Source: Pithys albifrons albifrons (taxonomy: Eukaryota; Chordata; Aves; Passeriformes; Thamnophilidae). Taken from it: a stretch of DNA of 64,000 nt. Positions 31,806 through 42,910 of the stretch are shown piece after piece. The notes beneath the pieces are model-generated. The model was given only the letters and a program-made list of their open reading frames with translations. It had not been told where the DNA came from and ran no database searches. The stretch lies in assembly GCF_047495875.1 (NCBI RefSeq), contig NC_092480.1, forward strand, positions 5,038,711 to 5,102,710. The letters are read 5' to 3'. The translations under genes were made by a program, and so were the position numbers. How positions within the stretch are numbered: position 1 is the stretch's first letter; the number at the start of each line of letters is the position of its first letter.

Positions 31806-32521
31806 TGTCCCAGCTGAGCAGGTGTGCCCAGTTTGTCCCTGTGTGGGTGTGCCCAAAGCTGGGCATTCCAAACCCTCTGGGCCATTGCCCAGCAACTGTT
31901 CCCAGTGGCCCATTGGCAGCAGCTGCCCAGGGCACAGCTGAGCCCTCAGGCTGGGAGCTGGCTGGGAAAGAAGCCTGGCAGAGGAGCTGGGAGAACTGCC
32001 CTGCAGGGACTCCTTGGCACCTCCACACCCACCTGAGGGCTCAGCTCTGCCCATGGGCCAGCAACCATTCCAAAATCCCCCCTGACTGCCAGAGTCAGAT
32101 CCCCCAGGGTGGAACTCCCTGCCCTGGGGGAGGCACTGGGGGCTCCCACCCAAACCTCAGGGGACACAATCTGGGGCTTTGGGCACTTCTGGGACCACTC
32201 CTTGGATGCAGAGGAGGAGCAGCCCCTGGCCAGGAGGAGCCACCACTCTGGCCCAGACTGTGCCATCATCTGCACCAACAGCTTTGTCCCTTCCTTTGCC
32301 TTTGGACTCGAGGGAACCACGTGGGGCTCAGCACAGGGGCCACCAAACCCCCCTGTGTTTGTGCCCCAGGGGGCTGGGTTAGACTGCTGGGCTTGGGGGT
32401 TAAACCCAATTTCTCTTTGTGCCATTGCATTGATTGTGATATTGTTATTAAATTGTAACTCTGATTTATAATCTCTTTGGGTTGGGTTTGTTTCTCCTGC
32501 AGGTTCACCTTTAAACCAGCA
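31806..32521 (+). mobile_element. Solo LTR-like element, copy 2
   Basis: This 716-base element runs from TGTCCCAGCTGAGC to AAACCAGCA and is the reverse of copies 1 and 3. ATTAAA near 32447 lies about 70 bases before the 3' end, as expected of a poly(A) signal upstream of the R-U5 junction. No clear target-site duplication is visible (left flank GGAGCCC, right flank CAGTTCC). No retroviral coding sequence adjoins it. Open frames on both strands are not recognised as proteins. Confidence 0.7.
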
Positions 32522-32573
32522 CAGTTCCCATGAGGATGGATGTTGTACCACATGAAACCTCCCACCAGATCTG

Positions 32574-32790
32574 TAATCCCACAATGATTTGGGTTGGAAA
32601 TCTAAGCCTAACCCTAATCCTCTCCCTGCCATGGACAGACACACTTTCCACTATCCCAGGTGGCTCCAAGCCCTGGCCTTGGACACTTCCAGGCATGGAG
32701 AAGACACAGTTTCCGTGGGCAACCCGTGCCAGGGCCTGCCCACCCTCCCAGGGAAGAACCATCTGCACAGTTCAACCAGAAGCATCTCAC
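32574..32790 (-). mobile_element. CR1: CR1 LINE 3' fragment
   Basis: It starts at ATCCCACAATGATTTGGG and continues with CCATGGACAGACACACTTTC, CCAGGTGGCTCCAAGCCC and TGCCAGGGCCTGCCCACCC. It is diverged from other copies and 5' truncated. Confidence 0.8.
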
Positions 32791-33469
32791 AGCTCCACCT
32801 CACCAGAGGAGGTACCATCACTGCTCCTGCAGAGGACACAGCCACTCCCTTGGCTCTCAGGACCAGCCCTTGAAGAAGTTGAGTGCAAACCTTCAGTGTT
32901 TGTTTTCATTTCTTTCCTCTGTCCCTCCCTCCGCGATCGATATCATCATTTGAATAAAAATGCACTATCTACAGCACCAAATGCCACACAGAGAATACCA
33001 ATTGCACACTCTGCCTTGAAGTGAAGCCATGGAGGGGGAGAACAATTCTCCTGGGGAGCAAGAGGCCATCAGAGCCCGAGAGCAGCACGTGCTGAGCCGC
33101 GGGAACAAAGAAGAAAGGCAAGCAGAGAACCAAATCCCCACTTCAAAAGCCTCCCTGTTTCAAAGCATTGCAGGAACATTAACTGGCTTGTCCTGCCCAC
33201 ACCCCTTTGTGGGAACACTCATGTTTTCTGTGCTGCAGCAGCCTCAGCCCAAAGCTTTGTGGGCTCTGCAGTTTGAAGGTGGTGCAGCCAATGCTGCTTC
33301 AGCAGGGGAATGAGCAGTGGGTGCCCTGGGTGCCATCCTGCCCTTCCCTGGGTGGGCTCTGCCAGGCTGGAAAAGGGAAGCACAAGTAGTTTCTTCATAA
33401 ATATTAAAATTTAGATTTAGTCATTTATTTTTACCAGATTCCAGTACCTGAAGGGGGTCCAGAAGAGCT
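32791..33469. other. Unique sequence, no gene seen
   Basis: No repeat is recognised. The part at 32920-32980 is AT-rich with a palindromic GATCGATATC-like stretch. Short frames resemble no protein. Confidence 0.45.
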
Positions 33470-33762
33470 GGAAAGGGACTGGGGACAAGGGATGGAGGGA
33501 CAGGACAAGGGGAATGGCTTCCCACTGCCACAGGGCAGGGATAGACGGGATATTGGGAAGAAATTCTTGGCTGGGAGGGTGGGCAGGCCCTGGCACAGGT
33601 TGGGCAGAGAAGCTGTGGCTGCCCCATTCCTGGGAGTGTCCAAGGCCAGGTTGGACAGGGCTTGGAGCTCCCTGGAATAGTGGAAGGTGTCCCTGCCCAT
33701 GGCAGGGGGTGGAATGAGCTTTAAGGTCCCTTCCAGCCCAACCCACTCCATGTTTCTATGGC
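33470..33762 (+). mobile_element. CR1: CR1 LINE 3' fragment
   Basis: AGCTGGAAAGGGACTGGGGA, GGGATGGAGGGACAGGACAA, TGGGCAGGCCCTGGCACAGG and GAGCTTTAAGGTCCCTTCC appear in order, ending at a tail near 33762. The copy closely parallels 38385-38778. Confidence 0.9.
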
Positions 33763-34529
33763 TGGGCTGGCACCTGCCTGTAAATACTGATCACAATCCC
33801 CTGTTACAAAAAGACCTGGAAAATCTGCCTGGAAAATGGGCTATTGCCCCAGCTGAGCCCATGGAAAGGCCATGGACTGTTGCATTGCTCTCTCCTCTCT
33901 AGGACAGACATTTCACTGCTGTTTCTTGCTCCTTTGTGGTTTTGAGATGAGAACAGACTCTCCTTTTTCTGTTAGAAGTATTTCCAGGCCTTGTGATTGA
34001 GATGAAGGCAAAAGGCATTGTCTGAAACACTTGTAAAGACTTCAAAAATAAACCTGTTTGTGGTTTTGGTCTTTTACTGGTTTGTGGGGTTTCATTTTAA
34101 CTAGTCCAGCCTGGAGAGGATGTTTAAAGGTGAGGTGCTTCAGCAATACTATTTCTTCACACCCAAAGGATGGGAATTCCTTTCTCATTCTGCATTCCAA
34201 GCTGCTCCCAGTGCTGGGAAGTGTCTTCTCCAGGGTTGGATGTGGCCTTGACAGAGTCCAGGTGAGGCTGTTACCTTGAGTGGCTCCTGCAGGGGGTTGG
34301 GAGTGATGGAGTGTGCCATGGGAGCTGGCCAGCTCCAGCTGACAAGATAATGAACTGCTAAATAAAGCAGGGGAGAAAGGGAAATCCATGATAAATCCAC
34401 CTCTCATGTGCCGTGGAGGAGACGGATAAACTCCCTCCCTGCTCCTGACAGAGGGATTTTTCTCTGCTGTGACTGTCACAGGAGATGTGGTGAGGATGCT
34501 GCTCCAGCCCTGGCCCATCCAGCCCTGGG

Positions 34530-34570
<41 letters not shown>

Positions 34571-34637
34571 CAGGGCTGTGCATCATCACCCATATTGGAT
34601 TGTTCCTCCTGGAAAGCCAGGAATGTCTGGGGCAGAA
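33763..34637. other. Unique sequence with a short tetranucleotide repeat
   Basis: A GACA repeat of about 40 bases lies at 34531-34570. Otherwise no repeat or gene is recognised. Confidence 0.5.
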
Positions 34638-35245
34638 GTGTCCCCATGTCCCTTCATAGGATGTGTCCCTTCATAGGATATGACCCTTCATAGGATGTGT
34701 CCCTTCATAGGATGTGTCAGGGATGTGTCCCTTCATAGGATGTGTCCCTTCATAGGGAGGTGTCCCATCATAGGGATGTGTCCCTTCATAGGATGTGTCA
34801 GGGATGTGTCCCTTCATAGGATGTGTCCCTTCATAGGATGTGTCCCTTCATAGGGATGTGTCAGGGATGTGTCCCTTCATAGGATGTGTCCCTTCATAGG
34901 ATGTGTCCCTTCATAGGATGTGTCAGGGATGTGTCCCTTCATAGGATGTGTCCCTTCGTAGGGATATGTCCCTTCATAGGATGTGTCCCTTCATAGGGAT
35001 GTGTCCCTTCATAGGATGTGTCCCTTCATAGGATGTGTCAGGGATATGTCCCTTCATAGGTTGTGTCCCTTCATAGGATGTGTCAGGGATGTGTCCCTTC
35101 ATAGGATGTGTCCCTTCATAGGGATGTGTCCCTTCATAGGATGTGTCCCTTCATAGGATGTGTCCCTTCATAGGGATGTGTCCCTTCATAGGATGTGTCC
35201 CTTCATAGGATGTGTCCCTTCACAGGATATGTCAGGGATATGTCC
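34638..35245. repeat. 17-bp minisatellite, about 35 units
   Basis: The unit GTCCCTTCATAGGATGT is repeated with insertions of one G (AGGGATGT) and of GTCAGGGAT blocks. The GTCAGGGAT blocks recur at intervals of several units, suggesting a second-order repeat. 17 is not divisible by three, and no long frame survives. Confidence 0.95.
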
Positions 35246-36340
35246 CTGCAGTGCTGCTCCATGACTGCTGAGCCCCTGTGATTAATTTGGGGGCCAGAGG
35301 GCTCTTGTCTCTCTCTCTCTGGGATGGGAGGTCCTTCCCCCTCCTCCCTTGCTGCACAGTGGCTGAAGCTTCTTCTCCACCTGATGCCCCAAACTGCAAA
35401 TCCAAACCCAGCTCCCAAACCCACATCCTGCTACTCCTGTTTCTTCCCGTGCTCTCTCCACTGGGCTGTGATTCCACCTTAAATTCTCTCTGAAATCACA
35501 GAAAGGCCCGTGCTGGGGAGATGAACCGGGATCAGAGTGGTTTAGGAGGTGGGGGGTTTGGGCTGGGGGTCACTCACTGCTCTGGCTGTGCTGGCAATGC
35601 ATTAATGGAGGGGCAGGGAAGGAGCTGAGGTGAGTTAGAAAAGCACTTTATTGTGTGGAACAACAGGGCAGTGCCAGGGCAGTGCTGGGAGGTGCCACTG
35701 GAGCCAAAGGGTGCCCAGAAAAGTGCCACAAGGATGTTCTCAGAGCGTGATGGAGCCAGGCTGGGGTCAGGCTGCTCTCAGCAGCTCAGAGAAGTTGGCT
35801 GCTCCTTTTCAGTGCACTCCCAACCCTTTTCTGCACGTCTGATTAATAAATCATGCAGTTTGCCCAAGACTCCCTCAGTCCCCACCCAAACACAAACACT
35901 CCCGTCACCACCACCCTGCGACTGGCAGAGCTGCTCCCTCTGACAATCAATTACCCTCCGGAGATGGAATTATTGTTTAATGGCTTTTGGAACAGGCTCC
36001 TGCTCTGACATTCATCACAATCAATAATGCATCAGTGAGGACAAAAGAAATTACCTGCCTCCTGCTAAGTGAAAGGGCCCATTGGTATTCTGCAGGGCCC
36101 CTCCGTGCCCACTGAGCCGCAGCCACGGGTGGATCGTGCTGGTGGCATGGGGGGCACCTGCCTCTGCCTCAGCTCCTGAAACCTTGGCTGCAACTTCATT
36201 CTTGGTGCTGCTTTCAGCAGGGCTGGCTGTGGGAGAGGGGATTAGGGATGGAGGATGCCCAGTGCAGCAGGATGGTCTGCCCTGGAGTGTGGGCAAGCAG
36301 CTCTGACACTGATCTTTAACCACCTTTCCAGTCATGCCAG
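35246..36340. other. Unique sequence with a possible constrained block
   Basis: The part at 35840-36050 is AT-rich with TGATTAATAAATCATG, CAATCAATTACC, GGAATTATTGTTTAATGG and CAATCAATAATGCATC. These homeodomain-like sites are a reasonable hint of a conserved non-coding element, by inference only. No exon is seen. Confidence 0.45.
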
Positions 36341-36354
36341 TCCCAACACATCAA

Positions 36355-36592
36355 CTCCACAGCACAGGTGCCCTCCAGCTGCCAGGATTTCCACCCCAGC
36401 CTAGGAAACACATCCCAGCTCCACAGCACAGGTGCCCTCCAGCTGCCAGGATTCCCAGCCCAGCCCTGGAAACACATCCCAACTCCATGCCACAGGTGCC
36501 CTCCAGCTGCCAGGATTCCAAGCCCAGCCCTGGAAACACATCCCAGCTCCACAGCACAGGTGCCCTCCAGCTGCCAGGATTCCCAGGAAACA
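36355..36592. repeat. 64-bp minisatellite, about 4 copies
   Basis: CTCCAC or CTCCAT starts lie at 36355, 36419, 36483 and 36547, each 64 bases apart. The core is GGTGCCCTCCAGCTGCCAGG. This core also occurs once, inverted, at 37048-37067, as part of the larger inverted repeat. Confidence 0.93.
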
Positions 36593-37078
36593 TCCCAGCT
36601 GGATTTCCAGCAAGGCACAACCTCAGTCTTAACCTTATCCTTAGGAAACCCTGTCCCAAACCGTTCTGGGAGACTGTCAGTGGTGGATTGTTGAATTGTG
36701 CTAAAATCAATCTGACATATCAACCCCAAATTAACATCCTGGATAATGAGGCAGAGATTTGGCAGATGAGGTGCCAGGCTGACCTGAAGACACATGACAC
36801 AAGTCACTTTGGAAGGGATTGTAATGGAAGTTCAGTCTCATGTTTAGGCTTCTCTCTGAGAAGGAGTTCAGAAAGCAAGAAGGTCCTTTCAGAACCTCGT
36901 GACTCAACTCTGAAGTTCCCACTCTCCCTGAGGGATGGAGTGTGCTGGAGAGGGTGTGCTTTGGGACAGGGTTTCCTTAGGATAAGGTTAAGATTTCAGT
37001 TGTGCCTTGCTGGGATGTATTTTAAGGGGATGGGATGGGAATTTTAGCTGCTGGAGGGCACCTGTGGTGTGGAGTTTC
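36546..37078. repeat. Long inverted repeat, ~115-bp arms, ~300-bp loop
   Basis: The left arm 36546-36660 pairs with the right arm 36960-37078. The inner 54 bases match with about five mismatches (CAAGGCACAACC / GTTGTGCCTTG; CTTATCCTTAGGAAACCCTG / its complement). The outer part includes one unit of the 64-bp minisatellite. The loop (36661-36959) is unique. It could be a foldback-type DNA element or a local inverted duplication; no transposase frame is present. Confidence 0.88.
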
Positions 37079-37215
37079 CACAGAATCCCAGGATATGCTT
37101 GAGTTGGAAAGGACCAACAAGGATCATCGAGTCCAGCTCCTGGCCTTGCACAGGACCAACCCCGAGAGTCACACCCTGTGCCCCAGAGTATCATTCAAGC
37201 CCTGGGGCTGTTGAG
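37079..37215 (-). mobile_element. CR1: CR1 LINE 3' fragment, SINE-partner type
   Basis: CACAGAATCCCAGGATATGC, GAGTTGGAAAGGACC, CAAGGATCATCGAGTCCAGC and CACCCTGTGCCCCAGAGTAT define a CR1 3' end. Its last ~60 bases are the type shared with the tRNA-derived SINE tails in this window. Confidence 0.82.
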
Positions 37216-38384
37216 GCACTGGGATGGCTGGAAGGGTAGGCAGGATCATGGTGGGGGCAACAAGGAGGTGCCCAAACTGCAAAGTTCTCCCTGTCACAGA
37301 TCCCCTCCTGAGGGATTCCTGCTCCCCATGGCTGTCATTTGGTCCTTATCTCTGATACCACAGGAAGCTCTTTGGTCTTTCCTCAAAGTTCAGAGGGCAA
37401 AGCATCCTCTGAGGGTCAGCTGGGATCTCTCCAGCTCCTGTCCCAAGGTGGGGTGTGACATCCCTGTGTCCCTTCAGCCAGGGCTCCCAAACATTCCAGG
37501 GCCTCAGCAGGGAGTGAAGCTGCAGCCTCGGGGAGCATCATTTCAACCCAGCAATCCCAGATAAACCAGTGGTTACAGTGACCTGTGTGTCTGCAGGGAA
37601 GGTGTTCAGCCTTTGAATAATCAGCTAAAAAGCCCAAACACTCCACAGGTAGAGGATGATGCTGGTGCTGCTTCCCTTAAAGAGCCTTTGAAGGTCCCAG
37701 TCTCCCAGAGGATGCCATGGCCATGCCTGGAAGGATCTCAAGGTGATCAGGCAGCTTAGTTTAATTTCAAACATCCATCCCAATTAATGATGAACTGAGG
37801 AGCTTATTCAGCTCAGTGCCCTGAACACTGTTTGTCTTAGAGCCACTTGATCCCTATTTTTTCCCACCTCAGCTGCTGCCTTACCCTCAGTGTAGTTCTG
37901 GGAGCTGGGATCAAGGTGGTGCTGGATCAGGTGGGATCAAGTGTTCTGAGCAAGGTGAGTCTCTGCTGTAGAACTCAGAGCCAGAGAAACTCCCCTTAAG
38001 TTGTTCCTTTATTGCTTGAAAAATAACATCTTTAATAGGGAGCTGTTTCTGCAAAGAGTTTGGGAATTTGGCAGCCTCTGGAGCTCCCCAGGACAGAATT
38101 GGCTCCCACTGGGACACAGTGTATGACCAAAAGCACTGAATGTCCTGATTTCCCCATTCTGGCTCACCATGGGGCTCTTTGCTGCTGTTTTGGTGCCTTT
38201 TTCTTCAGAGGAACAAGCCCTGAAGAGCCTCAAGTGCAGCCTCGGTGCTGTTTGGTCCTGAGTGACACCACAAGGGGAGGGCAGAGCAAACTGGGCTAAA
38301 GAAAGGCCTTTCTGGGCTTTTTCTTTTCTTTTTAGAGACTTTAAATTGTCTCCTTGCTGAAGATGGGATGAGAATGCAAAATGG
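37216..38384. other. Unique sequence, no gene seen
   Basis: No repeat is recognised. Open frames such as 37178-37564 are not similar to a known family. An exon cannot be excluded, but no phase-consistent splice signals or conserved domain were seen. Confidence 0.4.
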
Positions 38385-38778
38385 GTAAAGAGAAGCCTTT
38401 CTGTGGTCTGGGACTGTTCAACCTGGAGAAGAGAAGGCTCCAGGGAGACCTCAGAGCCCCTTCCAGTGCCTGAAGGAGCTCCAGGAGAGCTGGAGAGGGA
38501 CTGGGGACAAGGGATGGAGGGACAGGACAAGGGGGAATGGCCTTAAGCTGAAGGAGGGCAGGGTTAGCTGGGATATTGGGAAGGAGTTGTTCCCTGTGAG
38601 GGTGGGCAGGCCCTGGCACAGGGTGGGCAGAGCAGCTGTGGCTGCCCCAGCCCTGGGAGTGTCCAAGGTCAGATTGGAAAGGACTTGGAGCAACCTGGGC
38701 TGGTGAAAGGTGTCCCTGCCCATGGAAGGGGGTGGGACTGGATGGTTTTTAATGTCCCTTCCAAACCAAGCTATTCCA
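38385..38778 (+). mobile_element. CR1: CR1 LINE 3' fragment
   Basis: It starts in ORF2-derived sequence (ACTGTTCAACCTGGAGAAG, AGGCTCCAGGGAGACCTCAG) and continues through TGGGCAGGCCCTGGCACAGG. It ends near CCAAGCTATTCCATCC at 38778. Confidence 0.88.
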
Positions 38779-38873
38779 TCCTTTTTCTTTTCCCTTTTTT
38801 GGGACCCCTAAACGGCTCCTTTTGCTGAGCAGCCTCCCTGTTTGCCTTGGAGTGCATCCCTTTGGATGGAGTC

Positions 38874-39030
38874 CCGTGGCTTTGGGGCTTGCTGGTTAAA
38901 CCTTGGCTGTAATAACACCAAGGTCATGGGTTCAATCCCCTGTGTGGGCCACTGACTGAAGAGCTGGACTCGATGATCCCTGTGGGTCCCTTCCAGCTCG
39001 GAACAGTCTGGGATTCTGGGATTCTGTGCC
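38874..39030 (+). mobile_element. tRNA-Ile-derived SINE with CR1-type tail (full copy)
   Basis: It reads TTGCTGGTTAAACCTTGG then CTGTAATAACACCAAGGTC, ATGGGTTCAATCCCC (B-box-like), GGGCCACTGACTGAAGAG, and the CR1-like tail GGACTCGATGATCCCTGTGG to CTGGGATTCTGGGATTCTG. The anticodon-arm and T-arm text follows tRNA-Ile (AAT). The A box is degraded. This is the best-preserved SINE copy in the window. Confidence 0.85.
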
Positions 39031-39484
39031 GTTCCTGGGCAGCGCAACGCGAAGATGCCGCAGCGAGGAGGGAGCGAACAGCGAGGCTGGAGAGGAGGGA
39101 GGGAGGAGGAGGCGCCGCGTTCCGCTCTAATCTAACATGACTTTCCCCTCTGCTGGCAGGGGCTGCGCTCGATGTTAAACATTCATTATCGTGTCAGAGC
39201 CGAGCGGCTGCCACAACACATCGCGTGTCCTCCCGCGACACGCGCGGCGCTGACAGAGCCCGCGCTCGAAGCCTCCGGAGCATCGTGGAATGCGGCGGGA
39301 TGGGAATTCCGCTGGAATATGCGGCATTCCCGGCTGGAGGGCTCCCCCCGCCGCTGCTGGAGGGGTGGGATGCAGCTGCGAGGGATGCCAGAAGGAATTA
39401 AGCATCAAAATTAGCGAGAGGACGAGCAGGGTGTGATGATGTTTGCGCGTATGGGAATGTGCTGCGGGAATGCGGAGCGAGGCA
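39031..39484. other. CpG-rich block, candidate regulatory region
   Basis: Dense CpG sites at 39030-39380 (GCGCAACGCGAAGATGCCGC, GAGGCGCCGCGTTCCGC, CGCGACACGCGCGGCG) stand out from the CpG-poor window. TTAAACATTCATTATCGTG lies inside. It could be a CpG island, promoter or developmental element. No transcript start or exon can be named. Confidence 0.5.
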
Positions 39485-39785
39485 GGAGGGGGATGTGGCA
39501 GCTCCAATTCCTTAGGCTCTCTAATTGAGGATGTGAAATGCTTCCTGCAATCCCGGAGTTTGGGATTGTCTCCGTGCCCAGAAAGGAAAACAGGAGCTGG
39601 TAAAAGAACTCCCTCCCTGCTCGCTGTGCAATAGGCAGGAAAACTCTTCTTCTTCTTCCCCAGGATGTGGCAGTTTGAATTCCTCAGGCTCAGGAACTGA
39701 GGATGTGAAATGCTTCCTGCAGTCCTGGAGTTTGGGATTGTCTCTGTGCCCAGAAAGGAAAACAGGCACCTGGAAAGGGAGGAGA
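39485..39785. repeat. ~174-bp direct duplication, second copy cut by CR1
   Basis: GATGTGGCAG..AATTCC..GAGGATGTGAAATGCTTCCTGCA at 39490-39550 recurs at 39664-39722, followed in both by TTTGGGATTGTCTC and AGAAAGGAAAACAGG. The second copy ends where a CR1 inserted at about 39786. Confidence 0.88.
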
Positions 39786-40187
39786 ATCATAGAATGGATT
39801 GGGTTGGAAAAGACCTCCGAGATCATCAAGTCCAACCCTTGGGCCAACTCCAGTCCCTTTACCAGATCATGGCACTCAGTGCCACGGCCAAGCTCAGCTG
39901 AAAAACCTCCAGGGATGGGGAATCCACCCCCTCTCTGGGCAGCCCATTCCAATCCCTGAGCACTCTCTCTGCAAAGAATTTCTTTCTGCTCTCCAACTTC
40001 AATTTCCCCTGGCAGAGCTTGAGCCCATCGTGCCCCCTTGTCCTATTGCTGAGTGCCTGGGAGAAGAGACCAACCCCCACCTGGCCAGAACTTCCCTTCA
40101 GGCAGTTCCAGACAGTGCTGAGGTCACCTCTGAGCCTCCTCTTCTCCAGGCTGAACACCCCCAGCTCCCTCAGCCTCTGCCCATGGG
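39786..40187 (-). mobile_element. CR1: CR1 LINE 3' fragment
   Basis: The tail at 39786 (TCATAGAATGGATTGGG) leads through the 3' UTR and the ORF2 C-terminal frame (39859 upward, [21 protein letters not shown]). It is nearly identical to the copies at 572 and 6495. Confidence 0.9.
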
Positions 40188-40449
40188 ACTTGTGCAGTCC
40201 CTGCTCTCTGTGCAACAGGCAGAGAAACTCATTTTGTTCCCCCAGAAGTGCAAATCCCTGGAGTTCACTGCACAGGTCTTACCCCCAGTGTATTCCCTAA
40301 GGATATTTATGGACTGACACTGGGTGTGAGCACCAGTGACTCCTCCTGCCCCTTTCCAGCCTGATATTTCTCCCACCAGTTTTCCCCTCAACCTGCTGCA
40401 CTTGGCTTTGGGCTCCACCAGGTGATCCACGGAGCAGATATTCCCAAAT

Positions 40450-40770
40450 CCCCTTTGGAGCAGCAGCTGAGGGAGCTTGAGGGGGGTCAGCCTGGAGAAA
40501 AGGAGGCTCTGGGAGGACCTTCTCACTCTGGAACCCCCTGATAGGAAAGTTGAGCCAGGGAAGGGACGGGCTCTGCTCCCAGGGATCAAGGGACAGGATG
40601 AGAGGAAACGGCCTCAAGTTGCACCAGGAGAGGTTTGGGCTGGAGATTGGCAGAAAACTGCATGGAAAGGTTTGTCCAGCCCTGGCACAGCTGACCCACC
40701 ACCCCTGGAGGGTCTGCAAAGCTGTGTGGATACTTTGGGACAATGGTTGGACTCACAGGGTTTCCCATTC
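40450..40770 (+). mobile_element. CR1: CR1 LINE 3' fragment
   Basis: GCAGCTGAGGGAGCTTGAGG, GTCAGCCTGGAGAAAAGG, GAGGAAACGGCCTCAAGTTG and ATTGGCAGAAAACTGCATGG identify a plus-strand copy like that at 6031. The tail is degraded near 40760. Confidence 0.82.
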
Positions 40771-42806
40771 CTAATGATTGGATGGTGTCCCCCCTTCCCT
40801 CCCTGTGCCCTCCAGGCTGAAGCTCCTGCAAACTTTGCCCCATTGATCCCTGGGCTGATGAAGCTGTTGAATCACCATTTGTGGTGGTGAAGTGTCATTT
40901 TTCTCCCAAGACCTTAATAGGATTTGGAACTGTCAGTTCTCTCCTGCATCTTTGCTCCTAATAATCAATATTGATTTTCCTGTAATACTTTCCATCCCCA
41001 GGCCACGGTTTATTTGTTGGGAGATCAGAATCTCCGTGAGCTTCTCAAATATTTTCCCATATTTTCCTCATGTCTCTGCCTGTCTGCATATGAAGAAAGA
41101 CCCTTTTAAGATGATTATCTTCCTTTGGCTGGGAAAAAAATATGGAATAATGATCTGCAGCTGCAAAAAATTATCCAGTTTTGGTCATTTTGCTCTTTTT
41201 TTTTTTTTTAGGTGATCTCTATTAATGTGGGGACAGAGATTCCCTGGCATTGGGATCTAAATCCCACTTGCTTTAATTCCAGTCTTTTTATATTTCTTAT
41301 CCTGTCCAGGGAAGAGTTTTGGCTGCTGGATTGCAAGGCCAGGAATTTTTTAAAGGCTTTTTAAACACATTTCCCTCCACGAGTTTCATAAAATTCATTG
41401 AATTCATTAAATCCTGCTGCAAGTTTATATTTCTAAGTGTTGGGGTTTTTGTGTTTTGTTTTGTTTGGTTTGGGTTTTTTTTTGTTTTGTTTTTGGTGGG
41501 GTTTTTTTTGGGGTTTTTTTTTTTGTTTGTTTGTTTTTTCCCCAAGGGGAACTGGTCTGGTGTTGTTGGGGAACACGAAACTGGTTTTACTGGTTGTCTT
41601 TAATCCCTTTCAGTGCTTTGGAGGTGACCAAGAATCCAATTGTTTTCCTCAAGACATAAAGACTGAAAACGTGGCTGATCCATCCTGTAATAAGTGAGAT
41701 CCCTCTGCTGGGGGTTTTTCCCCAGGAATTTTCTTTATTTAGTGGTTTAGGTCAGATCATTGTAGGATTCAACTGGAAAAACCTCCTGTTTTTCCTAAGC
41801 AGGGAAAGATTTTTCTCCGAGGAGCCTCAGCAGAGATAACAAGAAAACAAAAGGTGATTGAGTGGGACTGAAAATGTGCCGAAGAAACACTTTTTTTACC
41901 CCAAGTGTTGGGAGGAAAAGTCGATTTTCCCATTTTTTGACAGAGGGCTGCCAGATAAGGGGCCTCCAATCGGCTCATTGAATTATAAAGCAGCGACATT
42001 TGGAAGCAGAACGTTCTGCTTTGAAGTGAAATGCTGAGATTTTTCATTCTGACATCTCCCAATTGATGTTTTTTTGGTAACTTTCTGCACACCTGGCGAA
42101 AGGGAGATTGGGGAGGAAAAGTTCAAGGCATTAAAATGCTGAATTGCTGAAGGGGTAAAAAAAAAATGGCTTTTTTTTCTAGATCCTTCTCATTAAGCCC
42201 AACCTGTCCAGTTGCTGCCTCATCTTTCCACTGCTCATAATTATGACCCTAAATGCCAATTATTTGGGGGTTTGGGGGGTGTTTGTACTTAGTGTGGCAA
42301 AGATCCCTTTGAGTTTTGCATCTCTGAACCATTTCTTGAACGTGATGCTTTTAATCCCCTTTTCCACTCAAAACTTCCTGATTATTGAAATGAGCTCCCA
42401 AGGGGGGGATGTTGCATGAGATGGTTCCAATCTCCTTTTATATAAATAAATATTGTCTCCTTTTGGGGCTGCTGAGAGAGGGATTTCTGGGAGAAAGTTT
42501 GATACATTTATTTTTGATCCCACACTATTTGATTCGGATAATGTTGCAAAATAAAGTTGCTGTTCTTGCTGGAAATAACTGGTGCAGTTGAGACACAGTT
42601 GAATTCCTTGGGTTTATTTTGGGCTCTCCTGGTTTTCTGATGTTCATCCAGGATGGAGGGAGCAGAGCACGAAATGAGGGAGTCACCACAGAGCCCAGGA
42701 AGCGTTTTGGGAAAGAAAACACATTGGAAATCTTTGATTCCTCCAAGATGTATGTGCTGGTTTCCAAATCCCTGCTGGCTGAGGACATGGAGATGTTTCC
42801 TACAGG
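40771..42806. other. Unique AT-rich sequence with low-complexity T/G run
   Basis: CTAATAATCAATATTGATT at 40958-40976 matches 31077. A T13 run lies at about 41198. The T/G-rich stretch 41443-41545 is low complexity and gives a spurious hydrophobic frame. No gene is seen in these two kilobases. Confidence 0.5.
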
Positions 42807-42910
42807 GCTTGGGTGGGTTGGGAGGGACCGTGAAGACCATCCAGTCCAACCCCTGCCATGGACAGGGACACCTTTTGCTATCCCAGGTTGCTCCAAGCCC
42901 CATCCAACCT
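42807..42910 (-). mobile_element. CR1: Short CR1 3' fragment
   Basis: GGCTTGGGTGGGTTGGGAGG, CCATCCAGTCCAACCCCTGC and CCCAGGTTGCTCCAAGCCC mark a truncated minus-strand CR1. Confidence 0.8.

Noticed and set aside
32600..32630. Telomere-like CTAAGCCTAACCCTAATCC text
   Set aside because: It is a single imperfect stretch within a diverged CR1, not a tandem TTAGGG array.
37178..37564. Possible host exon (128-codon frame)
   Set aside because: It begins inside CR1 sequence, shows no recognisable domain and has no convincing splice sites.
38874..39030. Functional tRNA-Ile gene
   Set aside because: The tRNA-like head lacks a proper acceptor stem and clear A box, and it runs straight into a CR1-like tail. 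It is a SINE.
41319..41697. Hydrophobic phenylalanine-rich frame as a membrane protein
   Set aside because: It is a translation of a T/G low-complexity run (41443-41545).
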